Assembly: GCA_900547005.1 (NCBI GenBank)
Contig: URER01000046.1
Location: forward strand, 1 to 20,113
Direction of reading: 5' to 3'
DNA: 20,113 bases
Source of the DNA: an uncultured Prevotella sp.
Lineage (GTDB): Bacteria; Bacteroidota; Bacteroidia; Bacteroidales; Bacteroidaceae
Under the pieces are notes generated by a model. That model had not been told where the DNA came from. It ran no database searches and saw nothing but the letters and a program-made list of their open reading frames with translations. Of this stretch, positions 14,769 through 20,113 are shown piece after piece; the first letter of the stretch is position 1; the number at the start of each line of letters is the position of its first letter. The position numbers and the translations under genes were made by a program.

Positions 14769-15572
14769 TCATTTCAGCAATTTTCTATCATTGTCGCCAC
14801 TCTCCAGCACCCTCATCTGCTGTATGGCTATTTGATTGAGTCTTACGAGGCGTTCGCCCTGCGGCAGGCCCTGGCTGATAAACACGGCGTTGAGGTTCTC
14901 CATATTCGACAGGCAGATAAGCTCATTGATGGTGGCGTAGTCGCGGATATTGCCCTTGCTGTCGGGATTGGCCTCGCGCCATTGGCGGGCCGTCATGCCG
15001 AACATCGCCACGTTCAGCACGTCGGCCTCGTTGGCATAGATGATATTTGCCTGTGCCGGCGTTACCTCCGAGGGGATGAGGTTCTGCCTGATGGCATCGG
15101 TGTGTATGCGGTAGTTTATCTTTGACAGCTCGCGTTTGGCCGACCAGCCGAGCTGCGCCTGCTCCTCGGCTTTCAGGCGCTGATATTCTTTGACAAGCAA
15201 CAGTTGGAACTTTGGAGAAATCCACATACCGAAATGGTAGGCTATATCTCTGTGTGCGTATGTGCCGCCATAACGCCCGGCCTTAGACCGTATTCCGATT
15301 GCGTTGGTACGTTCTATCCATGTTTTCACGGAAAGGACAAAGTTATTACTTCCCGCTTCATTTTTAATTGTACCGAATTCGGTACAATTAAAAACGGGAT
15401 TATACAATATTTCCCATTCGCCAAGGTATTCAATGGTGCTCTTCAGACTAAGCCATCGGAAGATGACATGCTCTTGAAATTGGCTTCGCGCCATGTCTGT
15501 AAGGCTGATGTAATCTTCTTCGTTGTATTTGACAACGCTGATGTCTGTGTTTTGAACGGTAATCTTTGCCAT
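14769..15572 (-). CDS. KilA-N domain DNA-binding protein
   Basis: 267 residues. The N-terminus MAKITVQNTDISVV then EEDYISLTDMARSQ, followed by IFRWLSLKSTIEYLGEWE, is a KilA-N domain (about 1-110). This fold is found in phage and virus DNA-binding proteins and in bacterial accessory islands. It continues with GGTYAHRDIAYHFGMWISP (about 103-121), the typical end of KilA-N. A helical C-terminal region (about 130-255) follows that I cannot assign. The first part is AT-rich and the part after about residue 110 is markedly more G+C-rich. A perfect 34-bp palindrome lies within codons 60-71. The start codon and upstream promoter box lie inside repeat A, which is duplicated at 17131. A possible autoregulatory role is inference. 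Confidence 0.85.
   Translation of the reverse strand: MAKITVQNTDISVVKYNEEDYISLTDMARSQFQEHVIFRWLSLKSTIEYLGEWEILYNPVFNCTEFGTIKNEAGSNNFVLSVKTWIERTNAIGIRSKAGRYGGTYAHRDIAYHFGMWISPKFQLLLVKEYQRLKAEEQAQLGWSAKRELSKINYRIHTDAIRQNLIPSEVTPAQANIIYANEADVLNVAMFGMTARQWREANPDSKGNIRDYATINELICLSNMENLNAVFISQGLPQGERLVRLNQIAIQQMRVLESGDNDRKLLK
15361..15394. repeat. Perfect 34-bp palindrome inside the KilA-N gene
   Basis: The half-site TTTTTAATTGTACCGAA (15361-15377) is followed directly by its exact complement TTCGGTACAATTAAAAA (15378-15394), with no spacer. Because of the symmetry both strands encode the same peptide, FNCTEFGTIKN, in one frame each. Such perfect symmetry in coding DNA is unlikely by chance; it may be a protein-binding site or the trace of a templated repair event. 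Confidence 0.95.
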
Positions 15573-15733
15573 AATATGTTCTTATTTTTTGCCTCTCAGC
15601 CACAAAGGTAGCCAAAATCCATAAGAAAGTCTCTTTCTTGGAGAACTATTTTTCTGTTTTTCGTTCAGCCTTAGCACTTTGCGGACAACATCTCGAGGTT
15701 TTCAGCAAAAATGTTATAACTTTGCGGGCGGTA
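15549..15733. repeat. Repeat A: about 180-bp divergent promoter module
   Basis: This segment is repeated directly at 17131-17315, with scattered substitutions and two compensating one-base length changes. It contains the first 24 bases of the KilA-N gene (minus), a minus-strand -7 box TACCTTTG (15603-15610) and a plus-strand -7 box TAACTTTG (15717-15724) that would serve the gene at 15747. It therefore works as a shared two-way promoter. Confidence 0.85.
15717..15724 (+). promoter_or_regulatory. -7 box for the gene at 15747
   Basis: TAACTTTG lies 22 bases before the ATG at 15747 and is conserved in position in repeat B as TACCTTTG (17299-17306). No clear TTTG at -33, but the segment GAGGTTTTCAGCA just upstream is also conserved. 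Confidence 0.5.
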
Positions 15734-15746
15734 GAATCAATGTGTC

Positions 15747-16346
15747 ATGACAACCAAGATAATAGACAAAAACAAGTATCCGGTTATAGCACTTCATTTT
15801 GTAGGGCTTATTCTTTGCATGATTATATTTTATAAGCAAATCCATCTGCGGTGGCAATCCGGATATGTCGTATTTTGGACAACTGCAATAACCGGAATCA
15901 TGTTCATTTTCCTTATGTGGAAACGATATTGGACCAATGTCTTCGCTAAACTGTATGGTTTTCTATGGCTTCTTTTTTCCTTTATCGGTTTATTTTTTTC
16001 AGTTGTTGTCTGGCAGCCTGTTCTCTGCGAAACAGAAAAATTCATAATGAGGAAACCTGGCGGATTTATGGGCTTTGAAACGGCCATTTTATATCGGAAA
16101 TATGGCTTGCGCGAATTGGAAATGTATCGGTATGAACTAGTCTTTCCTGAGTCTATCACTCCGTTGGATTCTCTTGGCGCAGTTGTCATTTATGGTCAAT
16201 ATCCTGACGGAGAAGGTGGATGTGACAAGGGTACGGTTATCTATCCGATGGATAATTATACGTATTATAATAATATTGACAGAATCAAGGAGTATGCCGG
16301 GCAAAAAGGTATTGAGTATGTGGATACATATTTATCCAATGAATAA
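15747..16346 (+). CDS. Membrane protein with C-terminal extracytoplasmic domain
   Basis: 199 residues. Three hydrophobic segments (about 13-30, 40-58, 70-92) are followed by a soluble part of about 105 residues that contains KPGGFMGFETAILYRKYGLR, then PLDSLGAVVIYGQYPDGEGG, and ends in DTYLSNE. I do not recognise a family. The AT-rich composition matches the flanking accessory genes. It starts 14 bases after repeat A and is read from that promoter module. A second small membrane protein follows after 86 bases. Confidence 0.65.
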   Translation: MTTKIIDKNKYPVIALHFVGLILCMIIFYKQIHLRWQSGYVVFWTTAITGIMFIFLMWKRYWTNVFAKLYGFLWLLFSFIGLFFSVVVWQPVLCETEKFIMRKPGGFMGFETAILYRKYGLRELEMYRYELVFPESITPLDSLGAVVIYGQYPDGEGGCDKGTVIYPMDNYTYYNNIDRIKEYAGQKGIEYVDTYLSNE

Positions 16347-16432
16347 AAAAAATGAGAAATGAATGTCTCAACGAAAAGCAGACACATCATTGTTAGATAA
16401 GATTGTTGAAACATTTGAAAAGCAGAGGATAC

Positions 16433-16834
16433 ATGAAACAGCCCTATAAGAGATTTTGGATATGGGAGGGCATGATGGCCCTTATGCCCGTTATGATGAG
16501 CATTTTTGTAGTGTTGGTGCTGGCGCCTGACTTTATAATCTCAAATCCTACAGATAGGGAACTGTTCTTTGTTTGGGAAATCGCCTATTTGGCAGGAGGA
16601 CTGCTTTCATTTCGAGAGAAACAAGACAAGGGCTGGACAGCAAGTGCCTTTGTATGCTGGATAATAGTATTCCCGATTGTTGTCATCCTGTCTTTCCTGT
16701 GGGCTGACATCAGAATACACGACGGATTCGGGGGCTTGGCTCATTTCATGATTTCGTGCATATCATGGGGCTTTAGCATTATCCCCCTATTGCTTGGAGT
16801 ATATTTGTATAAAAAGTATTGTCCGGATGCCTAA
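16433..16834 (+). CDS. Small multi-pass membrane protein
   Basis: 133 residues from the ATG at 16433, preceded by AGAGG. An in-frame TTG at 16403 would add ten residues and is less likely. About four hydrophobic segments are seen: 11-35 (GMMALMPVMMSIFVVLVLAP), 44-60, 70-90 and 103-123. The C-terminus is basic (YLYKKYCPDA). Resembles small integral membrane proteins of unknown function. Probably co-transcribed with the gene at 15747. Confidence 0.6.
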   Translation: MKQPYKRFWIWEGMMALMPVMMSIFVVLVLAPDFIISNPTDRELFFVWEIAYLAGGLLSFREKQDKGWTASAFVCWIIVFPIVVILSFLWADIRIHDGFGGLAHFMISCISWGFSIIPLLLGVYLYKKYCPDA

Positions 16835-16883
16835 CGGCAGAAAAATACTCTTCATGTTGGGGCTTAGAGAGTATGGGGATAGG

Positions 16884-16979
16884 CTAATCGTACAGTTCGT
16901 AGAGTGGATTCCTATCATTCCTTACCGTATCAATCATTGACCGCTCAAACTTTTCGAGAGGGAACTCTCTCTCGTCATT
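16884..16979 (-). pseudogene. Possible gene remnant (C-terminal end, 31 codons)
   Basis: On the minus strand a frame bounded by TGA reads NDEREFPLEKFERSMIDTVR followed by NDRNPLYELYD and a stop. It has no start codon of its own except an internal ATG, and it has the look of a protein C-terminus left from a deleted gene. I do not recognise the parent family. The rest of 16835-17130 shows nothing else that I can support. Confidence 0.25.
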
Positions 16980-17097
16980 TCAGAGTGTCGCCTGCAAGCA
17001 ATGCGTGATGTTCGAAATCCTTTGTTTGTGCGAATACCGACAGATTGTTTATAACAATACTCGCCAAGACTATGATGGTTTTAATACAGATGTTCAT

Positions 17098-17154
17098 TTA
17101 TTTTTCCCATTGAAGGAGTGTTATTTGCGTGTCTTGAACGGTAATTTTTGCCAT
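17098..17154 (-). pseudogene. Decayed 5' end of a second KilA-N-type gene
   Basis: Within repeat B the minus strand encodes MAKITVQDTQITLLQWEK and a stop. Its first seven residues equal those of the KilA-N protein at 15572 and the upstream DNA is also homologous. After about eight codons the similarity ends. It is therefore the leftover start of a lost paralogue, not an independent small gene. Confidence 0.65.
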
Positions 17155-17315
17155 AATATGTTCTTATTCTTTGCCTCTCAGCCCCAAAGATAATCAAAAC
17201 CCCTGAGAATGTCTCCTCATCGGGAACTATCTTTCTGTTTTTCATTCATTCTTAGCACTTTGCAGACAACATCGCAAGGTTTTCAGCAAGAAATGTTATA
17301 CCTTTGTGGACGGTA
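17131..17315. repeat. Repeat B: second copy of the divergent promoter module
   Basis: Direct repeat of 15549-15733. It keeps the minus-strand -7 box (TATCTTTG, 17185-17192) beside the KilA-N-like start codon and the plus-strand -7 box TACCTTTG (17299-17306) that faces the RhuM-Fic gene. A short third copy of its core, ATCGCAAGGTTTTCAGC (17271-17287), lies behind that gene at 18382-18398. Confidence 0.85.
17299..17306 (+). promoter_or_regulatory. -7 box for the RhuM-Fic gene
   Basis: TACCTTTG matches TAnnTTTG and lies 41 bases before the ATG at 17347. The leader carries a clear Shine-Dalgarno sequence (AAGGAG at 17333-17338). Confidence 0.5.
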
Positions 17316-17346
17316 GGAACAGAATACAGAATAAGGAGAAACTGGT

Positions 17347-18363
17347 ATGGCAGAGAATAGGATAATCGCAAATAACGGTTCGTCGATAGTGCTTTATACT
17401 ACTGACGACGGCAACACCCGGCTTGAAGTGAAGTTAGAAAAAGATACTGTGTGGCTGAACCGTGAGCAGATAGCTCAACTATATGGCCGTGATTATAAGA
17501 CTATAGCAAAGCATATCAATAATGCTTTGAGAGAAGAATTGGAAGGTGAACCGGTAGTCGCAAAATTTGCGACACCCAAGAAATATGGACGCAAGGAAGG
17601 GGTTGTTCAAATGCAAGACATTGAATATTACAACCTTGACATGATTATCTCAATAGGCTATCGTGTAAAAAGCCGTAATGGTATTGTATTTAGGAAATGG
17701 GCAAATACTGTTCTAAAGCAATACCTCATCAAAGGCTATGCCATAGACCGGCGACGGCTCGACCACTACGACGAGTTGAAGGATGTGGTGCGCCTGATGT
17801 CGCGTGTCCTCACGCTTCAGGACAAGGTGTCGGAGGGAGAATATTCGGGACTGTTCTGTGTCATTGCTGATTATGTCTATGCCCTCGATACCCTTGACCG
17901 TTATGACTACCAGTCGCTTCGGATTGAGAAGACGACCCGTGAGGAGCCGTTCCGCGCCACCTACGACAATGCCATGAGGGCCATCAACGCATTGAAGGAA
18001 AAGTTTGGCGGCAGCCGGTGGTTTGCCAATGAGAAGGATGATTCGTTCAAGAGCAGTATCGGACAGATTTACCAGACTTTCGGCGGCGAGGACCTTTATC
18101 CTTCGGTAGAGGAAAAGGCCGCCATGTTGCTTTATCTCGTAGTGAAAAACCACTCGTTCAGCGACGGTAACAAGCGTATTGCCGCCATGCTCTTCCTGTG
18201 GTTCATGGAGAAGAACGGCATTCTCTATTCCGCAGACGGACGCAAGCGTATAGCCGACAACACGCTCGTGGCACTCACCCTGATGATTGCCGAGAGCCGT
18301 ACCGAGGAGAAGGATGTGATGGTGAAGGTGGTTGTGAATCTGATAAACAAGGACAATCCATAG
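17347..18363 (+). CDS. RhuM-like DNA-binding domain fused to a Fic/Doc domain
   Basis: 338 residues. The N-terminal half (about 1-135) is the virulence-protein RhuM type: VWLNREQIAQLYGRDYKTIA then KHINNALREELE, then YGRKEGVVQMQDIEYYNLDM and RVKSRNGIVFRKWANTVLKQ. The C-terminal half (about 190-338) is a Fic/Doc domain whose core HSFSDGNKRIAAMLF (269-283) has the HxFxDGNKR form. This is closer to Doc, which carries DANKR and phosphorylates its target, than to classical AMP-transferring Fic with GNGR. The reaction is thus uncertain: nucleotidylation or phosphorylation. The putative switch from AT-rich to G+C-rich DNA occurs near 17740, between the two parts. An AAGGAG ribosome binding site supports the start. 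No separate small antitoxin gene is adjacent, so the fused DNA-binding part or the KilA-N gene may have that role (inference). Confidence 0.88.
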   Translation: MAENRIIANNGSSIVLYTTDDGNTRLEVKLEKDTVWLNREQIAQLYGRDYKTIAKHINNALREELEGEPVVAKFATPKKYGRKEGVVQMQDIEYYNLDMIISIGYRVKSRNGIVFRKWANTVLKQYLIKGYAIDRRRLDHYDELKDVVRLMSRVLTLQDKVSEGEYSGLFCVIADYVYALDTLDRYDYQSLRIEKTTREEPFRATYDNAMRAINALKEKFGGSRWFANEKDDSFKSSIGQIYQTFGGEDLYPSVEEKAAMLLYLVVKNHSFSDGNKRIAAMLFLWFMEKNGILYSADGRKRIADNTLVALTLMIAESRTEEKDVMVKVVVNLINKDNP

Positions 18364-18381
18364 TTTTTTTCTTTCCGGGAT

Positions 18382-18398
18382 ATCGCAAGGTTTTCAGC
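18382..18398. repeat. Third partial copy of the promoter-module core
   Basis: ATCGCAAGGTTTTCAGC is identical to 17271-17287 in repeat B and close to 15690-15706 in repeat A. It lies 18 bases after the RhuM-Fic stop, so the gene is bracketed by 17-bp direct repeats. Confidence 0.8.
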
Positions 18399-18404
18399 GG
18401 GAAA

Positions 18405-18448
18405 CGCAGCAGGATATGGCGTCTTCACAGATGCCATATCCTGCTGCG
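18405..18448. terminator. Long perfect hairpin over the radical SAM 3' end
   Basis: CGCAGCAGGATATGGC (18405-18420) pairs perfectly with GCCATATCCTGCTGCG (18433-18448). Four further inner pairs (one G-T) leave a loop of only four bases. The radical SAM stop codon (18425-18427) lies at the tip and its last codons form one arm. It separates two convergent genes and may stop transcription both ways, although there is no good T-run on the minus side. The T-run after the RhuM-Fic stop (18363-18371) lies outside the stem. Confidence 0.6.
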
Positions 18449-19318
18449 GTAGTCCTTCAGCTCCGCCTCGGGAAAGCGGGCTATCGCATTGTCAAGCTCT
18501 CTGAGGATGGCAGCGCGGTCGTACGGCAGTGCGCCGGTGACGGGAACCGTGTTGGATACGTGGTGGCCGAGGATGTTCACCTTTATCTTCAGCCGTTCCA
18601 CTAATGTGCGCATCTCCACGAGCCGCTCTATTTCAGGCTCTTCCTCGTACGTACCGTCGATAACCTCCTGATACAGACGCGATTCAGGGAAGACCGTCAG
18701 CGAGACGATGTTTAGGATGCACGGGTGCAGTCTGTTGATGACCTCGGCTGTCGCCTCGGCACTCTCGACGCCGCACCCCTTGCCGCCCAGTCCGTTGAGG
18801 TAGAAGAGGTTGTAGCGTATTCCCGTCTCGTCGAGCTTCGAGAGTTGGGCGAGGATGTCGGCCGCACGGTAGCCTTTGTCCATCCGTTCGAGTGTCGGAT
18901 CGTGGGCCGTTTCCATGCCTATGTTGATGCTGTCGAGCTTCATGTGGCGCAGGCTTTTCAGTTCTTCGACACTCTTCGGGGCAATGTCCGTTACTCGTGC
19001 GAACATTCCGAATGACTCCATGTGCGGCAGGTACTTCCTGAGCAGGATGGCTATGTCCATCAGGCGGTTGTAGCTCAGGGCGAATGGATTTGCGCCTGTG
19101 AGATAGACGCGGCGCGCGCGGGGCTGCCACTGCCTGATGACGCGGAGGTCTTCCTCTACCTCGGAGATGGGCGACATACGGAACGGGGTGCCGTGATACA
19201 GGCTGCAGAACTTGCATCTGTGCCATGTGCAGCCCGAGGTTATCTGTAACAGTTGTGAACTCGCTTCGTAGTGCGGACGCCATACCTGACCGGTGAAATG
19301 TAATTGCGGATATTCCAT
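18425..19318 (-). CDS. Radical SAM protein
   Basis: 297 residues from the ATG at 19318 (MEYPQLHFTGQVWRPHYEAS). The frame continues upstream to another ATG at 19360, but those 14 residues are read from a promoter-like repeat region, so the inner start is preferred. The cluster motif SGCTWHRCKFC has cysteines at 30, 35 and 38, that is CX4CX2C, a spacing found in one large radical SAM group rather than the canonical CX3CX2C. Downstream come GANPFALS (about 73-80), the Elp3/MiaB-like barrel with DSINIGMETA (about 128-137) and LNGLGGKG. No B12-binding or auxiliary-cluster domain is visible, and the substrate is unknown. It is divergent from an HxlR regulator. Confidence 0.85.
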   Translation of the reverse strand: MEYPQLHFTGQVWRPHYEASSQLLQITSGCTWHRCKFCSLYHGTPFRMSPISEVEEDLRVIRQWQPRARRVYLTGANPFALSYNRLMDIAILLRKYLPHMESFGMFARVTDIAPKSVEELKSLRHMKLDSINIGMETAHDPTLERMDKGYRAADILAQLSKLDETGIRYNLFYLNGLGGKGCGVESAEATAEVINRLHPCILNIVSLTVFPESRLYQEVIDGTYEEEPEIERLVEMRTLVERLKIKVNILGHHVSNTVPVTGALPYDRAAILRELDNAIARFPEAELKDYRSRIWHL

Positions 19319-19339
19319 GTTTCTGATTTTTTTTGTAAA

Positions 19340-19487
19340 TTTGCAGAAGACAGGCTGCACCTCGGCAAAACATTTAAGCCGGCTTGATGATTTTGCTCTC
19401 GGTTTGCGCTGTCTTTGCAGAAGACAGGCTGTACTTGGAAATTTGAAAGTAAACTTTCATTTCACTTGTTTGCACTGTCTTTGCAAC
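19340..19487. repeat. Short repeats in the radical SAM / hxlR divergent region
   Basis: TTTGCAGAAGACAGGCTG occurs at 19340-19357 and 19414-19431. A second motif, TTTGC(A/G)CTGTCTTTGCA, occurs at about 19402-19419 and 19469-19485. The copy at 19409-19427 is also an inverted repeat (CTGTCTT and AAGACAG around TGCAG). The first copy overlaps a plus-strand -7 box TAAATTTG (19336-19343). The 276 bases between the two start codons hold no other gene. Confidence 0.65.
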
Positions 19488-19521
19488 CGCAAAATTAGGC
19501 AATAATCATCTATGTAGCAAT

Positions 19522-19563
19522 AACTTACCGAAAGGTTTGACCCTTACCCAAAAGTTAGTTTTG
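19522..19563 (+). promoter_or_regulatory. Promoter and tandem operator-like repeat of the HxlR gene
   Basis: CTTACCGAAAGGTT (19524-19537) and CTTACCCAAAAGTT (19543-19556) are direct repeats differing at two positions, 19 bp apart. They overlap a candidate promoter: TTTG (19536-19539), 16 bases, then TAGTTTTG (19556-19563). The spacing is shorter than the usual 19-21. The arrangement is what one expects of an autoregulated HxlR-type repressor. Confidence 0.5.
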
Positions 19564-19594
19564 CTCATTATAAGCGGGTTCCGCACAATCAGAA

Positions 19595-19966
19595 ATGGCA
19601 AAAAAGTTAGACTACGGATACTGCAAGGCCGCCCCCATGCTCGAATGGATTGGCAACAAGTGGGCACTGGTCGTTCTCGTGAAGATAAAGAAGAGCGAGC
19701 CGGTGCGTTTCAACGAACTCTACCGCAATATTCCGTCCGTATCGGAGAAGGTGCTGTCGCAGGTGCTCAGGCAGCTCACTACAGACGGCATCATCAGCCG
19801 CCGGCTGTTCCCCGACGTTCCGCCCCGCGTGGAATATACGGTCTCGGAGTTTGGCAGCACGCTGCTTCCCCATATCGAAGCCCTGATAAGTTGGGGGCAG
19901 GACAACTTCGACCGGATTATGGAAAACAGGCGGAAAGCAGAAAAGAAAATAATGAATAAATTGTGA
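19595..19966 (+). CDS. HxlR-family winged-helix transcriptional regulator
   Basis: 123 residues. The family signature is clear: C10 in DYGYCKAAPMLEWIGNKWAL, then VRFNELYRNIPSVSEKVLSQ with VLRQLTTDGIISRR (the recognition helix and wing), and PPRVEYTVSEFGSTLLP. HxlR/HypR-type dimers bind short inverted or direct repeats, and some sense oxidants or electrophiles through the conserved N-terminal cysteine, which is present here. The likely targets are its own promoter (repeat at 19524-19556) and perhaps the divergent radical SAM gene or genes beyond the window. The C-terminus is Lys-rich. Confidence 0.92.
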   Translation: MAKKLDYGYCKAAPMLEWIGNKWALVVLVKIKKSEPVRFNELYRNIPSVSEKVLSQVLRQLTTDGIISRRLFPDVPPRVEYTVSEFGSTLLPHIEALISWGQDNFDRIMENRRKAEKKIMNKL

Positions 19967-19995
19967 GATTAATACCAGTTTACGATTATTATGAG

Positions 19996-20003
19996 TATCT
20001 TTG
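19996..20003 (+). promoter_or_regulatory. -7 box of a gene beyond the window
   Basis: TATCTTTG matches TAnnTTTG, 30 bases after the HxlR stop. A plus-strand transcript probably begins about 20010 and runs out of the window. No coding start is seen before the edge. Confidence 0.4.
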
Positions 20004-20063
20004 CCATTGACACAACCGTCCTTTGAGAGAATCGAATAAGAACATATTTAGATTATAAACCTG

Positions 20064-20101
20064 TTGGCGGAATTAATTTAGTGCATACTTAATTCTGCCA
20101 A
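20064..20101. repeat. Inverted repeat near the right edge
   Basis: TTGGCGGAATTAA (20064-20076) pairs with TTAATTCTGCCAA (20089-20101), 13 pairs with one G-T, around a 12-base loop. No T-run follows within the window. It could be a leader structure of the next transcript or the end of a mobile element. Confidence 0.55.
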
Positions 20102-20113
20102 TGGGCTTGTCGT

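Noticed and set aside
15204..15611. 135-codon plus-strand open frame over the KilA-N gene
   Set aside because: It is the antisense of KilA-N. Its NCTEFGTIKN peptide arises from the perfect palindrome, and its last residues recur at 17193 only because the promoter module is duplicated.
17005..17193. 62-codon plus-strand frame ending like the previous one
   Set aside because: The shared C-terminus is the antisense of the duplicated KilA-N start and leader, not a protein family.
14272..18420. Insertion sequence or transposon
   Set aside because: No transposase or integrase is encoded, and the 180-bp repeats are promoter modules in direct orientation rather than terminal inverted repeats.
18684..19373. 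229-codon minus-strand frame overlapping the radical SAM gene
   Set aside because: It is an alternative frame of G+C-rich coding DNA; the radical SAM frame carries the cluster motif and barrel motifs.

Overview
The window looks like a chromosomal segment of a member of the Bacteroidales, most likely Prevotella-like. Reasons: many intergenic regions carry the Bacteroidota -7 promoter box TAnnTTTG; the Mrp/ApbC protein lacks the CxxC pair, as I recall for this phylum; there is a Bacteroidales-type HU-like DNA-binding protein; and the FtsZ is of Bacteroidota type. The genus is an inference.

Layout. 1-334: end of an upstream transcript (probable terminator) and the ftsZ leader. 335-1720: ftsZ, with its own terminator. 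1957-7120: a four-gene export operon (TolC-like outer-membrane protein, HlyD-like adaptor, two ABC-2 permeases) with no ATPase gene. It converges on mrp (7133-8233, minus) through one shared bidirectional terminator. 8300-9080 has no convincing gene but holds layered degenerate repeats, including an array with a period near 22 bp, just upstream of an HU-like gene whose reading frame is split (9083-9672).

9762-11850 is an AT-rich cassette: a well-formed promoter, a segment that folds into nested perfectly paired helices (candidate structured RNA), three unrecognised co-directional genes, and a strong terminator hairpin. On the minus strand follow a truncated GNAT acetyltransferase with a coupled 41-residue ORF, a secreted alpha/beta-hydrolase with a pentapeptide repeat, and a pair of small membrane proteins.

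14272-18420 resembles a toxin-antitoxin/defence-type accessory island: a hypothetical gene and a KilA-N gene (minus), two membrane-protein genes (plus), a decayed KilA-N start (minus) and a RhuM-Fic/Doc fusion (plus). A segment of about 180 bp carrying outward-facing promoter boxes and a KilA-N start codon occurs twice, at 15549 and 17131, so an ancestral divergent promoter module was probably duplicated. Base composition changes sharply inside the KilA-N and RhuM-Fic genes at domain boundaries, which suggests mosaic assembly. The window ends with a radical SAM gene (minus) and a divergent HxlR-family regulator that has a tandem operator-like repeat in front of it.
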